This document shows positions 17,019-28,465 of a stretch of 64,000 nt of DNA, piece by piece. Within the stretch, counting starts at the first letter, position 1; each line of letters starts with the position of its first letter. The stretch covers positions 143,089 through 207,088 of the forward strand of contig JAVTVY010045495.1 of assembly GCA_036873755.1 (NCBI GenBank), read 5' to 3'. The DNA is from Hanleya hanleyi (taxonomy: Eukaryota; Mollusca; Polyplacophora; Lepidopleurida; Hanleyidae). The notes under the pieces are model-generated. The model worked only from the letters and a program-made list of their open reading frames with translations. It did no database searches and was not told where the DNA came from. A program made the translations under genes and the position numbers.

Positions 17019-17942
17019 ATGTTCACTTGCACAACTTGCCAGAAGCAGTTTGCTCGAATAGAAAGTTTACGACGTCACGAGGCCTCCACCCACAACGATG
17101 CACAGTATACTTGTATAATCTGTGCACGATCATTCAATCGGGAGGATAATTTACTGCGCCATGAGAAGGCACTCCACGAGGGTGTGACGGTACAATGTAA
17201 CGATTGTGGTCGACTCTTCAAACGACCCAGTCGGTTAAGACAGCACCAACGTTTGATTCATGCCCCGGTACCATGGCATGTGCGACAACATTCTACTAAA
17301 GAGGAGCCGCGGAAGGTCAGAGCCAGAGAAGATGAACCCGGGGAGACGAACGGCACTGGTGATGCGATGACGAAGAGCCCGCCTATACCTACAGTCCAGG
17401 AGGGCCTGGATATCCAGCCGGACCCCAGCGTTACGGTTTCGAGTCATACGCCTGACGACATCGAACATTTTTCGGAAGATGCTGTGGATGCCCCTAGCGA
17501 TCTGCTACAGGACGACCATCCAGTGAGTGACATCTATCGGCGCCATTGGACCATGATACGGCACTGTTTCTACCGTCATCGCCCTATTCAAGATATCTAC
17601 AATTTTCGACTGACCGACCTCGCCCGTCTAGGCAGCTACGTGGAAGCCATCTTCAATGACCAAGCAACGTCCTTCAAATTAAATCTGGCGTTTGGTTATG
17701 TGCTGCAGCATAAGGAGACAGATCAAGTCCGATACTTTTACCCGAGCAGTAACATCCGGGTATTTGACCAACCGTTTACCATCATTAACCGGGCGTCGCT
17801 AGAGACGATGCTGGAGAACCTGGCCACCGTGGATCCCTTGGAATGGGCCCAACAACAACGCCACAACACCAAGTGGATAGTGGAGAGGGTAACCAATGTT
17901 ACGTTCTTCGTGGTTAAACTGACCACCACCCCCATCGGATGA
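17019..17942 (+). CDS. Outer three-finger C2H2 protein, right arm
   Basis: 307 residues, intact, with three C2H2 fingers, an acidic/Pro-rich linker and the conserved C-terminal domain. Its N-terminal half resembles the left outer gene. In its C-terminal domain (HWTMIRHCFYRHRPIQDIYN and following blocks) it is closer to the inner genes than to its own mirror copy. This points to gene conversion between neighbouring genes on the right arm. A stem-loop and poly(A) signal follow. Probably a viral DNA-binding regulator. Confidence 0.82.
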   Translation: MFTCTTCQKQFARIESLRRHEASTHNDAQYTCIICARSFNREDNLLRHEKALHEGVTVQCNDCGRLFKRPSRLRQHQRLIHAPVPWHVRQHSTKEEPRKVRAREDEPGETNGTGDAMTKSPPIPTVQEGLDIQPDPSVTVSSHTPDDIEHFSEDAVDAPSDLLQDDHPVSDIYRRHWTMIRHCFYRHRPIQDIYNFRLTDLARLGSYVEAIFNDQATSFKLNLAFGYVLQHKETDQVRYFYPSSNIRVFDQPFTIINRASLETMLENLATVDPLEWAQQQRHNTKWIVERVTNVTFFVVKLTTTPIG

Positions 17943-18192
17943 AAGTATTCACCCATGCACTGATGGATTCTCAGAATGCGCAAACAACTATCTGAGGATA
18001 TGTTGCCTCAACCGTATCCTGGCCTGCCCGACGGTGATTAGAATAAACGGTTCAGAGCGAACATGGCCGAAGATGGAACTTTCTGAAATGGAGACTTCTG
18101 ATTGGACAAGAATACATCTAACGGACAGGAACGAATATGAAACATGCAAATGGTGGCCTCTGATTGGACAAGAATCTTCTTGAATTGTAAAT

Positions 18193-18246
18193 ATACCCAA
18201 CGCGGCTCCCCCAGCGTGGGTATGATGTAACATTGGGGAGAATAAA
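18193..18246 (+). terminator. Stem-loop (loop GGCTCCCCCA) and poly(A) signal of the right outer zinc-finger gene
   Basis: ATACCCA (18,193-18,199), bulged A, CGC, loop GGCTCCCCCA (18,204-18,213), GCG, TGGGTAT (18,217-18,223): a 10-bp stem. AATAAA follows at 18,241-18,246. A (GTT)n-rich stretch follows to ~18,330, matched on the left at ~11,295-11,350. Confidence 0.72.
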
Positions 18247-18479
18247 CTATATGAAAAAAAACTTCTTGTTGTTGTTGTTCTCTCATGTGTCATCCTTGTT
18301 GTTGTTGCTGTTGTTGTTCTCTCTCCGGTCTATATCATAGTGTTATGTTAGAGTGTTAAAGCGTAACGACGGGCGTCGAGGGCGTCGCTGCATTTCGAAG
18401 AATTAGTGACAATTCCATGGAATATCAGAGCTTCTGAGATATTTCACCAGGGCGTTGAAGCATTAAGAATGGCTTTGGT

Positions 18480-20160
18480 GGGCGTTGCTACAAGATGACA
18501 CCTCACACGACGCATTCGCACCGCGGATGGTCCATCTCTACATCAAATAACATCCTTCACTGCTAAAAAATGCCCACTTTCGCTACTACTCGTACTGATG
18601 ACGTCACCAATGACGTCACAGATGCTGTGGATATACCTCAACTCGGAATGTACACCCCGAGAGCTACAACATGACACCTCCCAGGACGCATTCGGACCAA
18701 GGATGGTTCCTCTCTACTCCGAATATCTTCCTTTACTACCCCAAAATGTCCACTTTCGCTACTACTCCTACTGATGACGTCAACAATGACGTCACAGATG
18801 CTTCGGACATGCCTCAACTCGGAATGTACACTTCGAGAGCTACAAAATGACACCTCACACGACGCATTCGGACTAAGGATAGTCCCTCTCTACACCAAAC
18901 TCACCCCCACGCACCCACAAAATGTCCCCTTTCGCTACTACTCGTACTGATGACGTCATCAATGACGTCACAGATGACGCGGACATCCCTTAAATCGGAA
19001 TGTACACCCCGAGAACTACAAGATGACACCTTCCAGGACGCATTCGAACCGTGAATAGCCCATCTCGACCCCAAACTCACCCCCACGCACCCCCAAAATG
19101 TCCACTTTCGCGACTACTCGTACCGATGACGTCACCGATGACGTCACAGATCACGGGAACATCCCTCAAATCGGTATGTACACCCCGAGAACTACAAGAT
19201 GACACCTTCCAGGACGCATTCCAACCGTGAATAGCCCATCTCGACCCCAAATACCTTCCTTCACTTCCCCAAAATGGCCACTTTACTTACTACAACCAAC
19301 TGCGCATGCGCAGATTAACGCGACTTGCATTGAAAAACACACCATTCTGACTCTACCCCACACAAGCTTCACTTTGACACCTCACACGACCCATTCGAAT
19401 CGTGAACAGTCCATCTCTACCCCAAACACACCCCTACATAGCACCCAAAATGCCCCCTTTCGCTACTACTCGTACTGATGACGTCACTGATGACGTCACA
19501 GATGACGCGGACATCCCTTAAATAGGAATGTACACCCCGAGAACTACAAGATGACACCTTCCAGGACGCATTCGAACCGTGAATAGCCCATCTCGACCCC
19601 AAATACCTTCATGTACTGCCCGAAAATGGCCACTTTCGCTACTACTCGTACCGATGACGTCACTGATGACGTCATAGATGACGGAAACATCCCTCAAATC
19701 GGAATGTACACCCCGAGAACTACAAGATGACACCTTCCAGGACGCATTCGAACCGTGAATAGCCCATCTCGACCCCAAATACCTTCCTTCACTGCCCCAA
19801 AATGGCCACTTTACTTACTACAACCAACTGCGCATGCGCAGATTAACGCGACTTGCATTCAAAAACACACCATTCTGACTCTACCCCACACAAGCTTCAC
19901 TTTGACACCTCACACGACCCATTCGAACCGTGAATAGCCCATCTCTATCCCAAACACACCCCTACATAACACCCAAAATGCCTGTTTTCTATACTACGGC
20001 CAGACTGCGCATGCGCAGACTATTGGACACGGACGGACCATTAGCCCAGTCGGATGCTACTCCACGAGAGCTTCAAAATAAGACCTCAACCGACCTCATA
20101 GGATCATTAGGGGCTCACCTAGACTCCAACATGTCCACCCCGTATGGGCCTATACACCCA
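18480..20160. repeat. Tandem array IV, right arm (~175-bp units with CRE or NRF1 sites)
   Basis: About nine units. Pairs of TGACGTCA or near-matches, 12-15 bases apart, recur near 18,598, 18,773, 18,950, 19,126, 19,478 and 19,653, and TGCGCATGCGCA at 19,301, 19,829 and 20,006. Unit frame: 'GACACCTTCCAGGACGCATT', 'CCCATCTC.ACCCCAAA' and 'AAAATG.CCACTTT'. More units than the left arm (10,040-10,930), so the arms expanded or contracted independently. Confidence 0.87.
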
Positions 20161-20760
20161 TAGCCATGTAGTATATAGGCCTATGGGCCTACCCAGGCCT
20201 CGGTGACTTTTTTCAAAAATTTCACCGATTCGCTCCGAGACACTTCCTATCGTGTTCTAAATGACGAGACGTGAAAAACAAATCCAAACAACCCTACCGC
20301 AAATGTATAGAAGTAGGTTTCCCAGGGGGACAAACATTGATCCTATACCCCCAGTATGGGACTATATGGGGCTATATCGTACTTTTTCAAAAATTTCACC
20401 GTTTCGTGCCGGAACACTTCCTATCATGTTTGTCTTGACGAGACGAGTAAAACGAGACCCCACAACCCTACCGCAAATGTATAGAAGTACGTTTCCCAGG
20501 GGGACAAACATTGATCCTATACCCCCAGTATGGGACTATATGGGGCTATATCGTACTTTTTCAAAAATTTCACCGATTCGTGCCGGGACACTTCCTATCA
20601 TGTTCTAAATGACGAGACTAAGAAAACGTGACCCCACAACCCATACCGCAAATGTCGAGAAGTAGGTTTCCCAGGGGGACAAACATTGATTCTATACCTC
20701 CCATACCCCATATAGGCATTTTCCCGTAATTTAGGATAAAGTCCGTATTCCGTATTTTTT
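20160..20760. repeat. Tandem array III, right arm
   Basis: Three units with 'TTCAAAAATTTCACCG' followed by 'CACTTCCTATC.TGTT' and 'CCCAGGGGGACAAACATTGA', the reverse complement of 9,230-10,010. Confidence 0.85.
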
Positions 20761-20939
20761 CAGGAAAAATTTTACATACACCCACCCTGGAACTAGGGGG
20801 AGATAACTCTATTGATAGGCAAGCCCCGTTAAGCCCGGCGACCTATATACCCCCCATATCCCATATAGGCATTTTCCCAGGTTTTTCGGTAAAGTCCGTG
20901 TTCCGTATTTTTTTTTTTCAGGAAAAATTTTACATGCAC

Positions 20940-21465
20940 CCACCCATGCTTGAAATATACTTCACTTTGACACCTCACTCGACCCAATCGGCTCATTAGG
21001 GGCTCCCCTAGCTCCAAAACGTCTATTTCCATACCCTTTTCCCACAATTTCCTGTCTGTGCATGCGCAGAATGGTGACAACGCCCGAGCCGCTAGTCCAG
21101 TCAAATGCCCCTTCACAAATGCTTCACTTTGATACCTCATATGACCCCATTGGACCATTAGGGGCTCCCCTAGCTCCAAAACGTCTATTTCCATACCCTT
21201 CGGCCACCGCGCATGCGCAGAATGCCGATACTTCAACCCCACACCCAGCCCATCAGATGCCCCTTCACGAATGCTTCACTTTGATACCTCACTCGATCCC
21301 ATTGGACCATTAGTAGCTCCCCTACATCCCAAAACGGCTATTTCCATACCCTTGGACCACCGCGCATGCGCAGAATGCCGCTATATCAACCCCACACCCA
21401 GCCCATTAGATGCCCCTTCACATAAGCTTCACTTTGATACCTCACTCGACCCAATCGGACCATTT
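20940..21465. repeat. Tandem array II, right arm (~152-bp units)
   Basis: NRF1-type sites at ~21,057 (one mismatch), 21,208 and 21,361, with blocks as in 8,300-8,940 inverted and in array I of the Polinton (6,110-7,010) directly. Confidence 0.85.
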
Positions 21466-21600
21466 TATCTAGGGACTACTGTTTCTCCGCGGAAGTTTTT
21501 TCCCGAGACCGAATCACCGCCAGACATGATCGCATCACCGCGGATGAATACATCTTTGACCTGGGTCACGTGATATGCAAATTTGGAACTCTCCTGTGCT
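21465..21600. other. Right end of the palindrome, related to the Polinton end
   Basis: 'GGGACTACTGTTTCTCCGCG', 'GCATCACCGCGGATGAATAC' and GGTCACGTGATATGCAAAT follow the last array unit and parallel 7,010-7,140. The mirrored left end (~8,290) lacks this block. Confidence 0.55.
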
Positions 21601-21712
21601 GGAGGTAGCTTTTGGTCCTTCTGCCGGAACTATACTCCACCTGACCTCTGTGACCTTGAAATGAGGTCGAAATGAGGTCAATACGCGCTGTAATAGCCTT
21701 TACCTACTACTT

Positions 21713-21818
21713 ACCTGTTTTAACGCATTAGTTTACCGAGTTTTGGAATTGATTACTTAGAACTTTGTTTGGTCGTCGCTATATAGCTGAAAAATTGCTG
21801 AATGCGACGTTAAACCTT

Positions 21819-21851
<33 letters not shown>
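21713..21851 (+). mobile_element. 5'-truncated LINE 3' tail with (CT)n
   Basis: 'CCTGTTTTAACGCATTAGTT', a spacer, 'GTCGCTATATAGCTGAAAAA', 'TGCTGAATGCGACGTTAAAC' and (CT)n. The same order, with small changes, forms the 3' UTR of the LINE ending at 44,172. Confidence 0.8.
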
Positions 21852-21853
<2 letters not shown>

Positions 21854-22719
21854 GTGAATTGTTATTGTTATGAAATATGGATATATGGAGTAACTTTATT
21901 TTGGAAGGAATGGGTCAGAAACAAGCTTATTGCCCTATGTAACTTCACACTGTTTTGAGGTTGCATATCGTTCTGTTTTCATTGTCACACATCTCGAAGG
22001 AAAGTAATAACAACCTTCTCAAGAGATATTGCCAGGACAACGAATATTCCACGTACATGCAAATGTAAAAATATGGTCAGCTGACATACTAGACGACCCT
22101 TCTCGCTCAGAATTCAACGTTGCTCGTGAATATAAGTGTCAGTAATATACTTCGTAATCAATCGATGTCCGTCGATGCATCATATTAAAAATTAGTACAT
22201 CACATGATAAATTCTGGAGTAATGATTGGATAGCCACACGATTACTATATGCATTAGTGACCGCGCAGGCGGGCATTATTCCTGTGATGTTGTTACTCGG
22301 AGTTATGCCCCTTCGTTAATGCTGATAGGTGGCGCAGTTTCATGAATATCGGAATCGATAAAGCGAAGATTTGTGTCTGACGAACCAGACGTATTTATCC
22401 AACAGCAACCGTCTAAGAAAACCGCTAATCTGACTAAATATGCCGTAAGAATATTGCTTCAGTTTTGTGCTGAGAGAAACATGGACGACCAGTTTGAGAA
22501 GTACGAAGTATGTAATATATTCGAATAAATTTTAATAGACGTGAGAATACACGAAGTTATCTTGTTACAGAATATGACAGGATGTTTTTCATGAATAAAG
22601 CATTTTCTGTTAATTGCAAAATAATATACTTTACTTATTTTAATATGATATCCGGTATACTTAAAGTTGATATAATTGGTAAATAAGTGTGAAATTGTCA
22701 TGTGACGTACTAAACCCAT
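21852..22719. other. Gene-free host sequence
   Basis: AT-rich, with only short frames and no recognisable exon, repeat or RNA gene. Confidence 0.4.
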
Positions 22720-22861
22720 TATTGACTGTTCTTGCGGGCACTATGCTTTCATATAGTGTTGCTGAGGGAAGAATAGTGCCCTTGACTCGCTTCGCTCGTC
22801 CGGGCACTATTCTTCCCTCAGCAACACTATGAAAACATAGTGCCCGCAAGAACAGTCAATA
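22720..22861. mobile_element. Fold-back MITE, ~142 bp
   Basis: Arms of 62 and 60 bases (TATTGACTGTTCTTGCGGGC and its complement at the ends) differ by only two or three changes and enclose a ~20-base loop containing GACTCGCTTCGCTCGTC. Flanked by TA-like bases. No coding capacity. Confidence 0.85.
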
Positions 22862-23588
22862 TAGGTAAGTATTCATCGAAAACACTTGATATTACGGAGT
22901 TACGGAATCATGCGTCCGTTTTGGACGAATATTAACTGTATAGTATCCAATTTGATGATAGTCTTATATCTGAGCTTAAAACTGTTGCCGGGTTCACAGT
23001 AATGCCAGTATCACGAAGAGAGGGTTAATCACCCTGACTATCAATAAGTAATAACTTCGGCCTGGTTAAGTAAGATTGAGTTGATGGGTTCTACTATACA
23101 TTGCACATGCAATAATTGTTCAGTGAATATAAGCTCCATAAATGTCCATTGAAATAAGCTCACAACTGGCGAGACTGGCCTAATGAGTTAATGTATTTCA
23201 TGTAGGTTATAGTGAAGAAAGCCGATTTATTTCCCCATCATTAATTTCACTGTTCAAGTTCGTCCAATCAGTTCTTACGGCATCGATCTACATCGCTGGA
23301 AAATAATACTGAGAGACACTAGTAAATGAGATCGTGAGCCGCATAACGACACGTATTAAAATACAAATCAGATGGGAGAGATCGTAAGCAATGGGATAGC
23401 GGCTGTAACGAAATTCAGAGGCTATGTTTGCACGCAGGCCACCACATCCATAATGCCTGAAATCCCTATCAAAGTTGGTTCTTTACATGGTACAGAAACT
23501 TAATCATCTCCAATGATATCATATTTGTAGTTTACTCGCTCATTTGCAAACATTGCTATCTAAATACAATTATAAACATAGAGTATAT
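22862..23588. other. Gene-free host sequence
   Basis: No gene or clear repeat seen. Confidence 0.35.
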
Positions 23589-23711
23589 CAACTGTTTCTT
23601 GATGAATATCATAAATATTTCATCGAGTGGGGCGCGAAAACTGGTATTTTCACGAGTGGCCAAGCCACGAGATGAACTATTTATGGTATTCGTCAACAAA
23701 CAGTTAATTTT
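23589..23711. mobile_element. Fold-back MITE, ~120 bp
   Basis: Imperfect terminal inverted repeats start AACTGTTTCTTGATGAATAT and end in the complement of AACTGTTTGTTGACGAATAC. The centre (CTGGTATTTTCACGAGTGGC) is GC-richer. Open frames on both strands are a consequence of the symmetry. Confidence 0.75.
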
Positions 23712-26480
23712 TTTTATTATATACTTTTGTTGTACTTCTTTATTCTGGATGACTGAAAACATTAAAATAATTAAGATTTTGTAGGGGTTTTTTTCGGCGA
23801 AAGATACACTGAAACATTGAATATTTTCGCTCTGACGTCACCCACAAGCTACTTCGCTGTGAACAAATCGCACGTGCTACATCTGCAAGCGAATTTCTTT
23901 CAGTCGACTATCATGCAGTATCGATGTCATCCAGCAGATCATGAATTTTATTAGCATTGTGTCCCAAATAATCGAATCTCATGCCGACCCATCAGCTTTC
24001 CCGCCTCTGCCTTCCTCTCGGCAGAAAAGCACGGTCAATCGTGTGTCGAGTCGGGCGTGTCTCGCTGTCTACACTTGGATAGGACAAACGCACTGGTTCT
24101 CCTTGGCCTCCATGGTTGAACACGGTGTTTGTGTTTGCACAAAATATTCTCATTTCAACTAAAATCTGTATTCGCCCTTAATTTCGTTCATGTCTAATTT
24201 TGATTTAGCAAAATCGAATCATTGGTTACGATAAACTATAGCCAGATTTAGATTTACCGGTTGTGACTGTTGTGCTTCCACGGTGTTACCATGGTTACAT
24301 GCCTAGGGAGGTATCCTTGTGATTTTGTCCGATTCTGAATGAATACTCACCCTACAAGAGTTCCCTGTAGTTGAATTAAGCTGTTCTTTTTTAATGTTTT
24401 CTCATCAACTTTGATGTGACATATTCATGATATGACCCAAGTTCTGAGCCTTCCGACAGACAGACAGACCGACAGATTTTGAATGTGTGGCCTCCCATCC
24501 TAAGTTGGATGATGTAGGCCATGCCATTGAGTTTGCTTTCAAAACGAGTCAATTAAAATTAAAACGGTACTTGAGTATAAAAAATAAATACTTTACGTTA
24601 GATTTTAAAAGAAATACTGTGTTTTTAAAAGATGCACAATGTAATATATAAACATGTATATTGAAGGGGGAGGTATTACTTTAATTTAAAAGATAATATA
24701 AATACAACCAGCATGCATATATAACAAAACAACGACCCTATTTATCAGAAATATATAACTGAATTATAAAGGCCCAAATAGCACATGCATATTTTATTTT
24801 CAATTAACAATAAAGTCATCATATTAATTTAGACGTAAGTAAGTGTTTATTAAAAATGATGTTGGATATAACATCTCTTATCCTCTGATGAACACCGTGA
24901 ATGAGGACCACACATGGCATCCTCAGACACTAATATCCAATTAGAACGAGCAGAGATGTCATTTAAAATAAACCTCTTCAACTGATTAATTTGTTTTATA
25001 TTCCCCGTTAGTTCGTGTTGCACTCTGCACTGACCTGGCCAGTCACGTTCGCTATGTGCGTGTGTAGGTGCACGCGTACGTGACGAGTGGTCTCATTGTC
25101 GCCATTACCAGTATTTCTTATTCATTTTATGTCGATTTGTGTGTTATTTCCTGGCATAATCTGGTCATCTCAAGGCGTGATAATATACAAATCCTTCCTA
25201 AATATTTAGCTTGGTTTTCTTTGGAGCATAAACCTGGTTGAGTTTCGGTCAATTGCCCTATCACTGTGACAATGGTGACATGTATTTGTGCTCTAATATC
25301 GATATCTTCAATGCTGGTGACGTCATTTGGTATATCAGTGATGATACATTTGATATCATCGCTGCAGTGAAAATATTGCTTTTAATCAATTGATAATTTT
25401 AACTATTTCATTACACCTTCCCTTCCGTCTCCTATCGCGAAGACGTGTACTTCCATTTTCTTCTGTAGAAATATAGGTCCAAATATGAAGTTTACTTGGT
25501 ACAACCCGGGTTTCTAGAAGAGTGAATCAACAGGATACATCAAAAGAGAATCAATAATATATCGACAATAGATCGTTTGATGCTTTAGAACGCATGCCAA
25601 ATTGGCAGATGCTGTTCGTGTTACAGAAATTGAAGAGCAAATAAAATCCTGTAGCTATATGGAAATAGAACATCTCAATGCAGTTTAGCTAAACAAAGAA
25701 TTATGGTTCCCGATGTGCTATATTATCTATATTTGGGTAAAAGCTGGGTCTCGGGTATTGAGGTTCAGATAGATAGTTCACTACATGTTTAGCATTTGTC
25801 GGAAAAGTCTGCTCCAATGGGCATCTACAATCAAGGCAACATTGAAAAATAGTAGTGTCCATTTGTTATAATTCTTCACAAAGTAACCTAAATTCGTGAA
25901 AAGCAAAACGCATTTTTCGGAGTTCTTCCATGAAATATCGACTCGGGTATTGACTGAATATAACCAAAAAGTGCCGCTATTTGCTTCATAGATGACGTAC
26001 CTTGAACACCTACCTCTCGGGGAAATACTCCTCGCGGTTCTCTTTGACAAATGTTGGACTAACTTACCAATTATTAATTCTGGTCCTTCTTCGTCAAAGT
26101 CAATGATCTGGACACGGATATGACAGACTAAAGTGCAGAAGCTTGCGCCGGGTAATACCAGTGTTGTTCAGTGCAACAATTACATTGACATTGATCAGAT
26201 AGATGGGTATAATTATCAGGATAAATATTTGAATAATTACACCACCCATCATTGGAATATGACTTCCCCATAATTCTGAGGCTTAGGCGGTGATGTCGAA
26301 ATCATCTGAAGCCGGAAATTTAGTTTCATTATTTATTTAGAAAGACAACCTGTTGCACACTCAATAACTTCCCTCAGACAAAACGTCATTTCACATCAAT
26401 AAAACGACATAAAGGAAACAATCAAAAATATACATCTGGTTTACACATATAAGCACAATACACAATAAACTACCTGATTT
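23712..26480. other. Gene-free host sequence
   Basis: About 2.8 kb of AT-rich sequence. A (GACA)n-like stretch lies at 24,458-24,475. Short frames such as 23,941-24,162 and 25,781-26,050 have no recognisable domain. I see no exon pattern I would defend. Confidence 0.35.
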
Positions 26481-26484
26481 AACA

Positions 26485-27000
26485 CCGACATTACGTGACT
26501 TTATAGCTTATCATATTGGGCTCATTTTGAGCCTATCTGCATAAGTCCCCGAGCGACGGATCATGAGTAAATTCAAGATGGCGGCCACGTGGGGTACGAG
26601 AAAGTTATGTTTTCGTCATATTTCTTCAAAATTTATGCTTTTCCGCGATGAAAAGTGGGCAAAAACTATTCTATTTCACGTCACATTAATATTTACTAAT
26701 TTATCATGCAGTTTTTGCGGAGAAATTGCACAAATAGAAAAATCGGAAAATCTGAACAAATAATCGACCAAAATATGCCGTTTTTTGAAACTGACGTCAC
26801 TGTAATGACAGTAACTTCATCAAAGCGGCCATCTTGATTTTTTTTTAACATTTTCTAGTAGAGCTTGATCCAAGGGTATAGAGCGGTAAGTTTAGTCCCC
26901 TAGCTCAAGCGGTAAGAAAAATAATTAGAGGGGGCCATTTCGCCCCCCCCCCCCACCCCCCAGGTCTGGACAGGTCACAAAAATACCAGGTCAGATAGGG
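26485..27000 (-). mobile_element. piggyBac-like MITE, copy A (one end missing)
   Basis: Ends in GATAGGG at 26,994-27,000, directly followed by TTAA. The interior (26,518-26,760) is about 80% similar by eye to copy B. The CCCTA end is not seen; the homology starts at ~26,485. Contains a poly(C) run. Confidence 0.65.
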
Positions 27001-27004
27001 TTAA

Positions 27005-27680
27005 AAGCCGAAAGGGCTACTGATATCAATATTCGGACCGAGTTGGTTAAAACTATTTAGCTCTATGGGAACAAAAGAGTGCTTCCGTATATTTGTTCTA
27101 CATTTAAAATATAAAAAACAGTGTTCTTTGTCTAAGCTATCATTAAATGAGGCTGACAGAGATGAACATGAGATGAACTAGCTACATCTAGCTAGGTGGA
27201 GTGAAATGAGAGTACAGCACCAGAAATGATAACTTGACAATGGTCAGAAGAATCCAACTTTCAATGATTAAATCCTCGATCAATAGCTTCTGTATCACAG
27301 CTCCCTATGCTTGCATCTATATGTGTACACAGTTGAGCTGGTGTAAACAATTTCCTCGAATACATACATATGACGTCATTTCTATAAATATAGAATGGTA
27401 GATCTCAACAAGTCAGCGGAGACCTGTAAAGAACGCTATACGATTAATCAAAGGTAAGGAATTACTGACCACCAAGATATAATTATCAGGCATGGGAAAC
27501 CAATTATGCAATACTTTTGATATCAGTCCAGCCAGTATCGCTACCGGTTTCATTGATCAGATTAATCAATCGACCGGATTCAGATGTAATTCTGCGGGAG
27601 TCCTTTGATTATTTAAATGTCAAAAGTTCACGACATGTGTACATGTACTTATTGTCTGAGAGCTTTGATTCATCTTCAAA
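27005..27680. other. Gene-free host sequence
   Basis: No gene recognised; leads into the dispersed repeat D. Confidence 0.35.
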
Positions 27681-28465
27681 TGGACCGTTACAAATAACAA
27701 CGCATATCAGGGAAGTGGAAAGAGGTGTCGATATACTGACAGAGTCACATGACTTCATAGTATAGTCTTCTGGTTAACCTATTCTAACCCTACCTGGCCT
27801 GGGGGGCCATTATGGCCTCCCTACCAAACTTTCTGCACGATCTCCAAAACGGCTAAAAATGGAGAGCTGAAACTTCGTGACTTTATAGTTTATCTTATTG
27901 GGGTCATTTTGAGCCTATTTGCAAATCCGCCCGAGCAGAGGATCATGGGTGAATTCAAGATGGCGGTCACGTGGTGTACCAGAAAAGTGATGTTTTTGTC
28001 ATATTTCTTCGAAATTTATGCTTTTCATCGATGAAAAGTGAGCAAAAACTATTTTATTTCATATCACACTAATATTTGCTATTTTTTCATGCAGTTTTTG
28101 CAGAGAAATTGCAAAAATAAAAAATTCGGAAAATCTGACCGAAAAATCGACCCAAAAATCCCGTTGGATTTTTTTTACATTTTCTGGTAGAGCTTGACCC
28201 AAGGGTATAGTGTAATAAGTGTCAGCTCCCTAGCTCAAGGGGTAAGAAAAATAATTACGGCGGGGTCATTTCGCTCCCCCCCCCCCCAGGCCTGGACAGG
28301 TCCCAAAAAGCCCAGGCCAGATAGGGTTAAAGCACATACCAAGAATCTAACGATTCGTGATATGTGTTTATCTCAGATACGCTATTATTGTACCTGTTCA
28401 TGTGGCAACTTGGATGACATGACCACACGGCCCCTAGCACCGGCATAAGCGGTATTAGCGGGCGA
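27680..28465 (+). repeat. Dispersed repeat D, copy 1, split by a MITE
   Basis: 27,680-27,787 and 28,327-28,465 are the two halves of repeat D. They become continuous when the intervening 539 bases (MITE copy B) are left out, as comparison with 34,900-35,060 shows. Unrecognised family. Confidence 0.75.
27788..28326. mobile_element. piggyBac-like MITE, copy B (complete)
   Basis: 539 bp. Starts CCCTACCTGGCCTGGG, ends CCCAGGCCAGATAGGG, and is flanked by CTAA (27,784-27,787) and TTAA (28,327-28,330). TTAA target sites and CCC-starting inverted ends are characteristic of piggyBac-type elements. No transposase, so non-autonomous. Confidence 0.75.

Larger units (their letters stand above)
8300..21600. 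mobile_element. ~13-kb imperfect palindrome carrying two zinc-finger genes per arm
   Basis: The centre is at 14,748/14,749, between GGTTTCCACCG (14,737-14,747) and CGGTGGAAACC (14,750-14,760). Matching features in mirror order: (GT)n at 13,813-14,390 and (AC)n at 15,118-15,705; inner zinc-finger gene 12,638-13,558 (-) and 15,957-16,866 (+); outer zinc-finger gene 11,580-12,503 (-) and 17,019-17,942 (+); stem-loop and poly(A) at ~11,362-11,416 and 18,193-18,246; CRE/NRF1 array 10,040-10,930 and 18,480-20,160; ~175-bp array 9,230-10,010 and 20,160-20,760; ~152-bp array 8,300-8,940 and 20,940-21,465. Arm lengths are about 6.45 and 6.75 kb. Differences are mainly indels within the arrays and a (TG)n tract present only at 10,998-11,282. 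Near the centre the arms are close to identical, while outward they diverge. Confidence 0.9.

Noticed and set aside
24458..24475. (GACA)n stretch as a regulatory element
   Set aside because: Short simple repeat without further context.
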